A stretch of DNA of 64,000 nt. It comes from Anodontia alba. Lineage: Eukaryota; Mollusca; Bivalvia; Lucinida; Lucinidae. Position 1 is the first letter of the stretch. The number at the start of each line of letters is the position of its first letter. A program made the position numbers and the translations under genes. The notes beneath the pieces are model-generated. The model did no database searches. It was not told the origin of the DNA and saw only the letters and a program-made list of their open reading frames with translations. Location of the stretch: NCBI GenBank assembly GCA_964016985.1, contig OZ024823.1:38963264-39027263 (forward strand). Direction: 5' to 3'. This document shows, piece by piece, positions 55,087 to 64,000 of the stretch.

Positions 55087-55761
55087 CAGCTGACTCTCGT
55101 TATCTCGACCTCGCTTATCTGGAATAACCGCTTATCTCGAAGTGAAAATCTGGTCCCAGCCTAAACATGAAAATCTAACAACAGGTCAAAAAATATTGTG
55201 GAAAAGAGGAGAAATTGCTCCTCAGGAGCAATTTCTCCTCTTTTCCATAATATTTTCAATATATCTTTAACTTCAAGTCCAATTACATATACCGATCTAA
55301 TTACCACACATACCCCTTTAAGCGCACAGTCAAGAAATTCCGTAGCCTTCAGATTACAGCCAGTGTACTTTTTTCTTTACTTCTTTATAAAGGCATATGT
55401 TGTGGGTACTCATTTGAATTGCATCGACTTGTCGATGCAATTCAAATGAGTTCTCACAACATATGCTTTTATAAAGAAAATCAGAAAAAAATCGCATTAT
55501 CATCATTAAATAAATCCTATTCTGATTTTTTGTAGTGTACCCTTAGTAGGTAGATATATATTTTACCACACTTGAGTGTTCCAAGTAATTTTGAAAAACA
55601 TAAGCGCACAGTGCGGTAATTAGGTCGAATACGGTATATTTGTTAAATGTGGTTGTTTGAATTATTTTTTCCTCAATTCTGCAAATCTGATATGTCGAGG
55701 TATGGATATCTCAAAGTATTTCAGAGAGGCCCTTGGAATTCGAGATAACGAGAGTCGACTG
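55087..55761. mobile_element. pogo/Tigger-like MITE family U, split by a B element
   Basis: CAGCTGACTCTCGTTATC and GATAACGAGAGTCGACTG ends with TA on each side. Removing the B element restores the order seen in the copy at 29920. Confidence 0.88.
55292..55634. mobile_element. MITE family B nested in U
   Basis: 343 bp with TA on both sides (55290-55291, 55635-55636). The intact U copy reads ACATATAAATTTG at this point, confirming the empty site. Its central hairpin is perfect around ATCGACTTGTCGAT. Confidence 0.9.
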
Positions 55762-55931
55762 TATATGTTGAGTTTTTTTTGTTGTTTTTTATATATAGAA
55801 AGTCATGCCCTTCACATTATAATTGCCTGTAAAAGCTAATGCTTTGCTGTAAATGAGGAAGGAAAAAACTCTGAAGTTATGAAATCAATTTTGACTAAAC
55901 TTCACAAAATATATCACACTATGGCTATTAA

Positions 55932-56140
55932 CCCTTAATGCGCCAAGTAAGATTGTTGTAGATGACATTCTAAATATTTGTTTGTCAATTTTTCAGAGTA
56001 AATAAGACCTGACATTACATTCTCTGCTAGGCAGATGAATCATATGAAATGTAAAGCATGTTGTTTTTTTTCCTATGAAAATAATAAAAATATTTCAAAA
56101 TGTTGTCTATTCCAGTTGTGATTGGCACTATAAGGTTTAA
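55932..56140. mobile_element. MITE family C relative
   Basis: TTAATGCGCCAAGTAAG left end, tip TCTGCTAGGCAGATGA, and the right end in GCACTATAAGGTTTAA. Confidence 0.65.
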
Positions 56141-56214
56141 CATTCCAAACAAATATCATTAAAATAATCATTGCACCCTGACTATTTGCAAGGGTATCTT
56201 GTAATGTAAGCATA

Positions 56215-56445
56215 GCTTACCCCATAATAACCCTAAGTATTGGGACACCTTATCTACTTACCATATTTGTCCAAAAATTTGTAATAGTCAATTCTACTAC
56301 CTCTTGATGTATCTAAAATATTGCTGTATGTATGGCAAACATTTAGACCCTGATCAGACACCACATGTTGCAGCATCTGATCTGGGTGTTTACTGTTTGC
56401 AAAGGCCTAATTCTGTTCCAATACTAAGGCTTATTACGGTACCAA
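56215..56445. mobile_element. MITE family D, full copy
   Basis: ACCCCATAATAACCCTAAG and CTAAGGCTTATTACGGTA; tip ACACCACATGTTGCAGCAT. Confidence 0.8.
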
Positions 56446-56605
56446 CATTTCAAGTAGAGATTCTTGGTGTAAATATTTGCATTTCTGACTACAGATAACT
56501 GTGAACTAACCTATTAATGTCTGAATGAACAGTTATTTCCCTTGGATTAGATAAAACTAATATTATGTTGTTCTGGGTGGGTGGAATCTGAAGAATGAAA
56601 TCACA

Positions 56606-56819
56606 TTAATGCTTAGCACTTTGGGTAAAATTTTCAGCAGATGACAAATTGAAATATTTTTTCTTATTTTTCCCCAAAAACAGGATTTAATATTTAATGC
56701 AAATTGTCTCCAATGGAGACAATTTGCATGAAATGTCAAATCCAATTTTCTGGGAAAAATATGGAAAATATAATTCACGTGTCATCTGCTGAATTAGCCA
56801 AGAGAGTGGTAAAAATTAA
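56606..56819. mobile_element. MITE family C, copy
   Basis: TTAATGCTTAGCACTTTGGG to GGTAAAAATTAA; centre GTCTCCAATGGAGAC. Confidence 0.88.
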
Positions 56820-56829
56820 GGTGAATCAT

Positions 56830-57040
56830 AGATCCAGATAAGGCACTTTTACATTTCATTTATTTTTTCAAACGAAAAAGTATTCATTTTTTTTTTATTT
56901 CTTCAGGAAGACGATTATTGTGGATACTCATCAAGGGGAGCAAATTCTTTTCTTTTAGAGTAAACCCTTTTCAGGAAGGACAGAAACCATTTTAACAGAG
57001 TTGCCTCCCCTCAAAATTTATCCATACCCTTTAACTCTTT
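56830..57040. mobile_element. half A joined to half H
   Basis: ATCCAGATAAGGCACTTTTAC to TGTGGATACTCATCA (A), then AGGGGAGCAAATTC to GAGTTGCCTCCCCT (H). A join between two hairpin centres. Confidence 0.65.
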
Positions 57041-57044
57041 ACCA

Positions 57045-57265
57045 TACTTATCCTCAAATTTTAATAAATCCATTTGATTACCTAATTAGGTGTCTAAAAT
57101 TTTGTGACAGAATGGCAAACATTTTTGACCCTGATCAAACTGCTCCTTTAGGAGCAGTTTGATCAGGGTCAACAATGTTTGCTCAGGACCATCTGTCTGA
57201 GAATGTCTATATTGTTTGCTCAAGACTGCCAGTTCCAAACATTCAGGGTATATAATGGTACATAG
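57045..57265. mobile_element. MITE family D, copy next to an exon
   Basis: Core GGCAAACATTTTTGACCC with tip ACTGCTCCTTTAGGAGCAGT; ends 25 bases before the 57290 donor. Confidence 0.78.
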
Positions 57266-57289
57266 AATTATCACAGATTATACTCTTAC

Positions 57290-57524
57290 CTGACTCCAAG
57301 CCGAGAATCGCCAAGTCGGCCTGTCACGCAGCCTATCACATGGTACATCATCATTGCATGACCTTCTGTATTGCGGCTTGGCCTTGTACTCATTCAAACA
57401 CATTTCATCATCTACCAAGCTTGTCGTGCCATCATTATGCACAGCTTCACAAGAAACCTGTTGTGTCTGGACACCCAGCTCACACGTGGTGGAACATGGT
57501 CCCCAGCGACCTGGTTTCCATTGT
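57290..57524 (-). CDS. papilin-like gene, exon with second TSP1 repeat
   Basis: Acceptor TTTTTACAG|A, donor AGTCAG|GTAAGA, 235 nt. The first base completes a Val codon with the previous exon; the rest is 78 codons ending in phase 0. It encodes a full TSP1 repeat starting 'QWKPGRWGPCSTTCELG', with later cysteines in 'QVSC', 'EMC', 'RRSC' and 'VPC'. It closes with 'RPTWRFSAWSQ', the start of a third repeat. The spaced tryptophans ahead of the first cysteine are the layered-Trp strand of TSP1 repeats. Here the Gly after the second Cys is replaced by Glu (CSTTCELG), so the O-fucose consensus is incomplete. Confidence 0.9.
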
Positions 57525-57539
57525 CTGTAAAAATACAAG

Positions 57540-57690
57540 ATATCCCTTGATAAGGTGCTTTTTTCCCCAACAAGAAGTATTGATACTTCTCTTATGTCTC
57601 CATGAAAACATATGTTGTGGGTACAAATTAGAAGTGCCTCAGAGAGGCACTTCTAATGTGTACCCATAGCATATGTATTTGTGAAGAAAT
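57540..57690. mobile_element. MITE family A, just upstream of an exon in gene orientation
   Basis: Hairpin ACATATGTTGTGGGTACAAATTAG around GCCTCAGAGAGGC; GATAAGGTGCTTTTTTCC on the left lies 16 bases beyond the 57524 acceptor, so it overlaps the branch-point zone. Confidence 0.78.
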
Positions 57691-58019
57691 ATTATGTTAA
57701 CAAGTGTATGTAATGGGTAGCCCCATGTTTCTCCATAATATATAGTGAAAAGAGGGCTATGCAGTGGTCTACATTATCAGTGAGATTTTCAGAATCTTGT
57801 GTTTTTCTGTCTGTAAAAATACATTATGAAAACTAGTAAGTCATGTTATTTAAATACAAGAAATTCGCCAAATTGCTATGTTGCGACTGCTACAAAACTA
57901 AACACGCAGACTAAACATTGTTCAGTGAAGCGTGAAAAGGAGGTCAAGGTCAGAAATGGCAGTGGGCAGGGTGCATCATGGTATGAAGTTTCATTAGCCT
58001 AGAAGCCTTGGTATTTGAG
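57691..58019. other. intronic, nothing firm
   Basis: AAAAGGAGGTCAAGGTCAGAAATGG and a CGCAGACTAAACATTG piece recall the 49.6-kb array; otherwise blank. Confidence 0.35.
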
Positions 58020-58310
58020 AAATAGTGGAATGCCATAGCTCCAGATAATGGCTTTTTTTCAACTTTTTCCCCTTTTCAAAATTTCTGGAATTTTCACAAT
58101 ACTGTCATGGAATATCAATAATTTGATATTCATAAAGAAAAGCAGAAAATAATAATTTTTTTTATTTCTCCATGGCAACCTATGTTGTGCTACTCATTAG
58201 CAGCGCCTTGCCAAGGCACTGCTAATGAGTACCCACAATGTATGTTTTCATGGACAAGTAAGAAAAATATTTTCCCGACACCCCCTCTTATATACAGCTA
58301 CACATAAAAC
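58020..58310. mobile_element. family A MITE holding an N fragment
   Basis: ATAGCTCCAGATAATGGC, then AATTTTCACAATACTGTCATGG (as in N at 5230 and 59980), then the A core CTACTCATTAGCAGCGCC. Confidence 0.65.
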
Positions 58311-58697
58311 TGGTAAAGAAATGACTTAGGCCTTGAATGACTAAGGGACATATGAGTATGTTTTTTTGGTGATAAGGAATCAGTATTTTGTTCAACATGA
58401 AATATGGAAAGCCCAACATTGAGGCCTTAAAAACCAAACCATTTGAGTGACTGGAATAAGCAAATTTGGTGGACAACAATCCAAAGAACCTAACTAATAG
58501 GTTTCAAGAAATCTGTTCAGAGCTTGCAAGGGATTTTAAATATTTCATATATCAACACTTCGGTTGTCATGTGACTGAACCACATGAGATGTTGCTGGTA
58601 AAACAAATTTCAAGTTAGCTAACAGCCAACAAGAATTTAACTTCCAAATGCAGACATATTTCCAAAGCCTCACTGCAAGTAAAACTCACTAAAAAGT
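58311..58697. other. intronic, nothing recognised
   Basis: No structure on either strand that I can support. Confidence 0.4.
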
Positions 58698-58835
58698 TTA
58701 AGTGGACTGGATACACTTGGTTATTTTTGGTTATTTCTGGCAAGGGAGACAACTTCTGTTACTTCCTGTTTGCTTCCTTGCACATCAAAAGCCTTCTGGA
58801 AAGACCCATTTTCACTGGTTGAGTTGCAATTACGA

Positions 58836-59105
58836 AAACATGCCTTTTCAAATATATAGAAATTTTCACTTCCAAAAACTAAAAATTTTCAGATAAAAAA
58901 CTGATATTTTTCATATTTTTGCTCAAAACATCGATTGTTGGTACTCATTAGAACTGCCTCAGTGAGATGGTTCTAACAAGTACCCACAATCTATATTTTT
59001 GAGCAGAAATAAGAAAAATAATGTATACCCCTGTAAACCCCAGTTTTACTATTTAAAAGGGGGTTTACAGGAGGCAGAATTATATAGGCATGTTTTCCTG
59101 ATGAA
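58836..59105. mobile_element. MITE family K, copy
   Basis: TTACGAAAACATGCC and GGCATGTTTTCCTGATG; core ATCGATTGTTGGTACTCATTAG. It ends 60 bases from the 59165 donor. An H fragment (58698-58800) precedes it. Confidence 0.82.
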
Positions 59106-59164
59106 TAGACATTTTGTTCAATGGTACACGTGCATCAGTTTGATAGGAGTATAACAAGGCTTAC

Positions 59165-59312
59165 ACATAAGAGCCTGGTATCACATCGGCTCGGCAATCC
59201 ATATTCCTACATGGCTGTGTGGAGCTTGGTCTGAGTTTCGGGTCACAATTCACAGGATCTGTTGGCTTTCTCTCTACCCGGTCTATACAGGACACCACTC
59301 TTCTCTGTGTTC
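59165..59312 (-). CDS. papilin-like gene, exon completing TSP1 repeat
   Basis: The exon starts after TTTAG with GA-ACA-CAG (GTQRRVVSC) and ends at TCTTATGT|GTAAGC in phase 2. It carries the C-terminal two thirds of the TSP1 repeat opened by the previous exon: 'RRVVSC', then 'CDPKLRPSSTQPC' and 'CRNMDC', the usual cysteine order. About 3.7 kb of intron, filled with K, F and C-type MITEs and the second mariner, separates it from the exon upstream in the gene. It has no in-frame start of its own, so it makes sense only as an internal exon. The phases on both sides agree with its neighbours. Confidence 0.87.
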
Positions 59313-59324
59313 CTAAACACAAAT

Positions 59325-59430
59325 ACCAAAATAACCCTAAGTATTGGGCCTTTGCAAACAGGGTAGACCCAGATCAGATGCCAAAGAATGCAGCAACTGA
59401 TTAGCGTCTATACCGTTTGCCATACATACA
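59325..59430. mobile_element. MITE family D, internally deleted
   Basis: ACCAAAATAACCCTAAGTATTGGG joins directly to TTTGCAAACAGGGTAGACCC. Confidence 0.65.
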
Positions 59431-59431
59431 C

Positions 59432-59625
59432 ATAGCACTAGTTAAGGCGCTTTTTTTCAATCCAAAAGTATTGAGATTTTTCTTATTTCTCCACGAAAAC
59501 TCATGTTGTGGGTACTCATTAGAAGCGCCTCGCCGAGGCACTTCTAATGAGTACCCACAACATATATTTTCCTGCAGAAATAAGAAAACTATTTACCGGA
59601 TGCCCTCCCTTATCTAGACCTATGA
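59432..59625. mobile_element. MITE family A, copy
   Basis: Long clean hairpin around AGCGCCTCGCCGAGGC; outer TTAAGGCGC and CCCTTATCTAGACC. Confidence 0.82.
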
Positions 59626-60179
59626 TACAGCAATATTCTAGACACATTAACAGATAGTGCAATGGACTGTTTAAAATTTTAGGACAAGTACTGTAAGAAG
59701 ATAAAGTATTCCAATACTTACAGGTCTTTCTAAATCTTTCGGAAAGTCATTTTTTGCCAGGTGCTTTACACAAAAGGAGTAAATTTGCAATTTTTGTTAT
59801 ATCTTAATGTAAAACCACTTGTCATAACTATGTATAGTTTTATTCTATTCACTGTTGTTTTTTTTTTTAAAATTGAAAATTTTTATGTTTTCCCATAATA
59901 AAAATGGCTTCAAAATATGCAGAAGTTGGTTGGGACAGGTTTTCAACAAGTTCCCCTTGTTCAAAATTTCTGAAGTTTTCATAATATTGTCATGGAATAT
60001 CAGTAATTTGAAATCCATAAAGAAAAGCAAAAATGTTTTCTAATAAAATTTTCCCAAAAATCCAGTTTACTATAGAAATTGCATAGATCAGGCCCATTTT
60101 TAGCCATAAAATTTATTTTCTGGCCATATTTGGAAACAAAGCAGAGAAACAGAAAAAACAAATGATTCCTGCTAAGATA

Positions 60180-61734
60180 CGAGGGTCCTGTAAAAAGTTT
60201 TGTCACTTGGTTCGGATTACTTCAGTGCTAGGTTTTATCAAACATATTTTTATTACAAACCTTCAAAGTATTCCCCCTTTACTGAAACACATTTTTGTAA
60301 CCTTTTTACCCAGTCACGAAAAGCAGATAAATACACCACAACCTCTTTATAAACACTATTGTTGGGGTCTATAACATAAACCATGTTAGTTAAACAACTG
60401 TGTCATATCCAAACAAAAATGTATAGATTATATTGAAAAATGACCATAAATGGTCATTTTTCAATATAATCTATACATTTTTGGGATCCATCTTTGAACC
60501 GTGTTATATCCAAAACCCTGTTATAATGAACCGTGTTATAAAGAGGTTGTAGTGTAGTCTTCTTTTGGTATCTGTTGGAGATACTGATAAATAGCGCTGC
60601 CAAGAGAACTTCTAGACATATACTTATTTCTAGAAAGCATTTTCTTAAGCCTTGGAAATAAAAAGAAGTCACAGGGAAGATGGTCATGTGAATAAGGTGG
60701 ATGGCTTAAAACTTTCACCTTTTCAGAAGCCAAGAAAGACTTAACAACCTCACACTTATGAGAGGAGGCGTTGTCATGTAAAAGGTGGACATCTTTTGCT
60801 TGGTTGTTTCTTATTGTAAAACTCTTTCTCTTTCTTCAGTACAGAATTCTTGTAGAATCGGCCAGTGACTGTATGACCAGATGGACAAGGCACTTGAATG
60901 ACTGGCTCACTTGAATTAAAGAAAATGGCGTACAACATCTTTTTCGAACTTATGGTTCTCTTGGCAACACATGAGTGTTTTTGATCTTTTCACTTCCATT
61001 GCTTATTATCAGCCCTTCTTTGTGGCTCAAACATGTGCACCCAGGTTTCATCATCTGTTAGCAAGTTAGAAATAACCTGACTATTACAGCTTTTGTATGT
61101 TTTCAAAAGTTCACGGGCACATTTAAGGCGTTGTGTCTTTTGCTCCTCAGTGAGCAAATGAGGTACCCACCTAGCGCAAACCTTTCTCAGGTGCAAACGC
61201 TTTTTCAGAATTATTTGCACACTGCCTTCTGATATGTCAGTACAACTAGCTATATCTTTGACAGACAATCGCACATTCTGTTCGACCACAATTTTTACGG
61301 CAACGATGTTAGCCTTGGTAACAGAGGTTTTAGGCCTTCCAGGACAGTATCATCTTCAACAGAAAATTTCACAGCGTTAAAAGCTTTAACCCACCTAAAA
61401 CTGTGTGCATTGAAATGGTCTAAGGTCCATATATACCACACAATTCATTAATTATCTGCTTTGAATCTATATTAAGCCTAATGCAGCATTTAATATAGCT
61501 ACGAATTTCAGTCTTCTTGTCCATGTTCCAATGTAACAAGTAAATTGGTCAGTGTATATGACTGCATCTTTTTCAATTTGAAATAACTCGGTCAGTTGGA
61601 AAGCAGTTTGCACGAAATAAACAGGTATCGTTAGCTATTCAACACATCATTCAAGTGCAGTGAAGCATTTTAAAATATACCTGAGATAAAACTAAGGAAG
61701 CCTATTAGTGACAGAACTTTTTGCATGATCCTCA
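60180..61734 (-). mobile_element. mariner element, degraded copy
   Basis: Same ends as the copy at 19353 (left CGAGGGTCCTGTAAAAAGTT), TA at 60178-60179 and 61735-61736. Transposase remains on the minus strand: DDETWVH, YSHDHLPCD and the N-terminal CTDISEGSVQ region are readable, but frames are broken and the C-terminal part is cut by the Q MITE. Arg is retained where the 20229 copy has a stop. Confidence 0.9.
60334..60554. mobile_element. MITE family Q nested in mariner, TA target
   Basis: 221 bp with ends CACCACAACCTCTTTATAA and TTATAAAGAGGTTGTAGTG, TA on both sides. The first mariner copy reads GATAAATAGTCTTC here, confirming the empty site. A perfect hairpin of about 30-bp arms lies in the middle (AATGTATAGATTATATTG..). 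Confidence 0.92.
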
Positions 61735-61889
61735 TATTGTCAATCAGAAATCATTTTCTTTCATTTAGAAAAAAATGCAAAGCGAAAAACATCTTTCTGA
61801 GGGATGTTGAAAGCACAGTAGGGTAAATATGGTTAAGTATAATCATGAGAAAAAGGCCTTATGCAAATAGTCTGCCTATCAAAATATTT

Positions 61890-62090
61890 AATATACTAAC
61901 ATATTTATCCTTAGTATTTGGACATAAAAACACCTAACCATACTTGTCCTATACTCTGAACAAGCCTATGATCATACCAGTTTATGTGTCTAAACCCTGC
62001 TGTATGAGTGGCAAACAGTGTAGCATACCGCAGAATCTGATCTGCTCTAAACTGTTTACTCAGTTAAAAAAAAATCAAGAAAATGGATCT
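61890..62090. mobile_element. family D remnant
   Basis: TGGCAAACAGTGTAG joins CATACCGCAGAATCTGATC; flanks CACCTAACCATACTTGTCC and TAAACCCTGCTGTATGAGTGG are family D parts. Confidence 0.55.
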
Positions 62091-62119
62091 GTAGAGTATT
62101 TGGACATAACAGATTCAAG

Positions 62120-62217
62120 CGGGCACACGACGTTTATACGACGTTGTCTCAACGTCGATGCAACGTCATGACGTTGCATCGACGTTGAGGCGACGTTATA
62201 ATGTCATGTGTCTGCTG
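62120..62217. mobile_element. ACGTTG-type palindromic MITE
   Basis: About 98 bp: CGGGCACACGACGTTTATAC and TATAATGTCATGTGTCTGCTG ends, with CAACGTCGATGCAACGTC mirrored around TGA. It has far higher CpG than its surroundings. Similar CGACGTTGCATCGACGTTG hairpins occur in many marine invertebrates (from memory). Confidence 0.8.
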
Positions 62218-62410
62218 GGAAGTATTACCAGCACAATTTCTTTGTCCTGAAATTTAGTGCTCAAAAAGTCATGCAAAACTGTTTTAACTTTTATATATAT
62301 TCTTCACAGAAAATATGGCCTCATATTTTATGTTAATCAGACAATTTACATGAAATGTCAAGCATTATTTTGTCAGAAAAAGAAATTTTGAAAAAGTTAA
62401 ATTTCAAAGC

Positions 62411-62686
62411 ATCACGAAAACATACCTATGTAATTTTGACCCCCTGAAACCCCACTTTTATATAAAACTGGGGTTTACAGTAGTACATATCATTTTTCTT
62501 ATTACTGCTAAAAATCATAGATTGTGGGTACTCATTAGAACTGCCTCTGCAAGGCAGTTCTAATGAGTACCCACAATCTATGTTTTGAGCAGAAATATGA
62601 AAAATATCAGAATTTTTATCTGAAAACTTTCAGTTTTTGGTGGTGAAATTTTCAATATATTTGAATAGGTCTGTTTTCATAATGAC
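62411..62686. mobile_element. MITE family K, copy
   Basis: CATCACGAAAACATACC and GGTCTGTTTTCATAATG; core hairpin near perfect around CTGCCTCTGCAAGGCAG. A worn C-type piece (62270-62400) precedes it. Confidence 0.85.
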
Positions 62687-62706
62687 ATGGCCCGTATGGT
62701 GAAGAG

Positions 62707-62938
62707 TTAACCCTTAAAGCCCCAGTCACAACTATTGTTGTCTGCTTTGTCTTCTGCTTGTGATTTTAAAAGTCATTTTTGCAAACAGTGTGGACCCAGA
62801 TCAGAGCAGTCTGATCTGGGTCCACACTGTTTGCCTGTATGCAAAAACTAGGTTTGGAAAGTTTGCCAGAATATTCAGCAGACGACATAAACAGACGACA
62901 TTTTCAGACGCAGATTTTCTTGGCGCTTTAAGGGTTAA
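62707..62938. mobile_element. MITE family F nested at the TTAA of a D end
   Basis: TTAACCCTTAAAGCCCC and TTGGCGCTTTAAGGGTTAA. Outside are TATGGTGAAGAG and GGTGTCTGAATATTTAGGG, the two sides of a D terminus. It ends 40 bases from the 62978 donor. Confidence 0.85.
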
Positions 62939-62977
62939 GGTGTCTGAATATTTAGGGCAATTACAGTAAGGTATTAC

Positions 62978-63356
62978 CTTTCCCACATCCATTTGAACAT
63001 GGTGCCCAGTGACCATAGGACCATGAATATCGCTCTGAGTTGCCATGGAGATACGAAAAGTCTGGGTCAGCATCTCTTGTCCAAACTATATTCCTTATCT
63101 TCGATGGAGCCCTAACATTGACATTAGTCTCTGGCAGATTAATACTGGCTGACCTGTCGGGTTGACCAAGCTGTTCCAAATACCGGTCAACTATTGAGGC
63201 TTCTGAACTAACTGGAAGCAATCTGACTTCTTTCAGTCTGATATTCTGTATTTGGTTCAGTCTAGCTGGTAATTCTATCTGGCTTTTCTCATCTAATTTA
63301 TGGGGAACTGTATAACCATATTTGATGCCTGCATTAGGGTAGCCCTTGTTTTCAAC
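62978..63356 (-). CDS. papilin-like gene, exon with spacer end and start of TSP1 repeat
   Basis: First visible exon of a secreted ADAMTS-like/papilin-type matrix protein; the 5' end lies beyond the window. The acceptor is CTGCAG before GTTGAA and the donor is AAAG|GTAATA. The frame is open over 126 codons and ends in phase 1. The first half has the spacer-domain signature 'ENKGYPNAGIKYGYTVP', and the last residues, 'WSYGHWAPCSNGCGKG', begin a TSP1 repeat. Known: ADAMTS and ADAMTS-like proteins place TSP1 repeats directly after the spacer. Seen: the terminal 'g' of the exon completes a Gly codon with the next exon, giving the normal CGKGTQ junction. The CSNGC motif lacks the Ser/Thr of an O-fucosylation site. 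Papilin is preferred to other ADAMTS-like genes because of the cysteine module four exons downstream. Confidence 0.88.
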
Positions 63357-63579
63357 CTGCAGAATATAGTAGCAAGGCTACAGATGAGCAAAGAATTCAT
63401 TTTTTTACTACTACAGTAGAAGTTCAAAAATTTTAAACAGAAATTATATATACTGACATGGCTCCAGATGAGGTACTTTTTTCAACCAAAAACCAAGGAT
63501 ATTTTCCTTATTTCTCTGTGAAAATGTATGTTGTGGAAACAGTAAAAGTGCTAAAATTTCAAACACCAAAGTGACTGAC

Positions 63580-63770
63580 AAAATGACATACATGTATGCA
63601 AACAGTGCAGACCCAGATCAGACTGCTCCTGAAGGAGCAGTCTGATCAGGATCTACCCTGTTTGCCATTCCACTAAGTATTTTAAGAAACAGCTTGATAA
63701 AAAGCAAAATTTAGGCCTAAATACTATGAAATAAAGTGTTTGAACTTTTAGGACATTTACTGTACAAAGG
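63580..63770. mobile_element. family D variant, copy
   Basis: GCAAACAGTGCAGACCC with tip GACTGCTCCTGAAGGAGCAGTC, then ATTCCACTAAGTATTTTAAG, as at 28090 but with a complete hairpin. A family A piece (63455-63545) lies before it. Confidence 0.75.
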
Positions 63771-64000
63771 TTTTCATGGAGAGATAAGAAAAAAGATATT
63801 TTCTGGATATTCTTCATATACGGACTACTACCAAGTTCTAAATCTATACTTTCTCATCACCAATCCAGATATGGGAAGTAACCAATTTTGAAAAGTGATG
63901 AAATCTAATTACTCCCCTTTGCAAAATCAAAGCACTGACAGTACTTGTAGGTCAACTGTCTCTGAGTATAGTTTGGGAGAATGGTCCTGAATGGGGACTT

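Larger units (their letters stand above)
59722..61816. mobile_element. repeat family N split by mariner
   Basis: Left 59722-60179 and right 61735-61816, colinear with 4991-5521. The mariner TA lies where the other copy has GATATGGTCAATC. Confidence 0.78.

Overview
This is intronic and repeat DNA from a large animal genome, most likely a bivalve mollusc. The lineage call is an inference. It rests on elements that open with 'ggcccacgggcc..CGCTCACCTGAG' and close with 'CTCAGGTGAGCTAA', which I know from oyster, mussel and scallop sequence, and on tRNA-derived SINEs and dense palindromic MITEs. No prokaryotic gene, operon, rRNA or CRISPR is present.

One host gene is visible, on the minus strand, and it runs off at least the right-hand (5') edge. 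Five short exons (62978-63356, 59165-59312, 57290-57524, 54776-54937, 40692-40782) join with matching phases. They encode the end of an ADAMTS-type spacer, three thrombospondin type-1 repeats (TSP1) and a cysteine module 'YGCCPDG..GPN..GC'. That order is typical of papilin, a secreted matrix glycoprotein of the ADAMTS-like group. A sixth, unrecognised exon (13287-13436) fits the phase and carries a perfect in-frame 24-bp duplication. No Kunitz or Ig exon was found to the left. The introns are 1.6 to about 27 kb.

The rest is almost all mobile DNA. There are two DD34D mariner copies: one (19353-20690) is nearly complete with one nonsense codon and one frameshift; the other (60180-61734) is degraded and split by a MITE. 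Two tRNA-derived SINE families occur. Five Helentron-like elements (22-23 kb, 35-39 kb, 40-43 kb and 5.8-8.6 kb) enclose tandem arrays. Other long arrays lie at 29.8-31.7, 32-34, 44-45.5, 49.6-50.7 and 51.2-52 kb. At least fifteen MITE families with large perfect hairpins are interspersed, often nested, and several insertions can be dated relative to one another from their target duplications.

MITE labels used below, with terminal or core motif: A (core CATATGTTGTGGGTACTC), B (CCGTATTCGACC ends), C (TTAA ends, CAGCAGACGAC), D (ACCCTAAGTATT ends), E (TTAACCCTTGTCC), F (TTAACCCTTAAA), G (GCCCAGTTGTTCAAAG), H (TTCTGAAAAGGGGTCTACT), J (TAGACTGGCTCC), K (ACGAAAACATGCC), L (GCCCAGATCAGACTGCGC), M (CGACAAAACC), N (CTACTGTGCTTTTGACATC), Q (ACAACCTCTTTATAA), R (CAGTAAAACCTGTG), U (CAGTTGACTCTC).

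The most unusual observations are: three tiny palindromes (23, 27 and 39 bp) with AGTAGTAT...ATACTACT ends, each in a perfect 6-bp target duplication, which look like Polinton/Maverick ends with nothing between them; hairpin cores shared between MITE families whose termini differ; and an array of about 18 units each carrying paired YY1-like AAGATGGC motifs.
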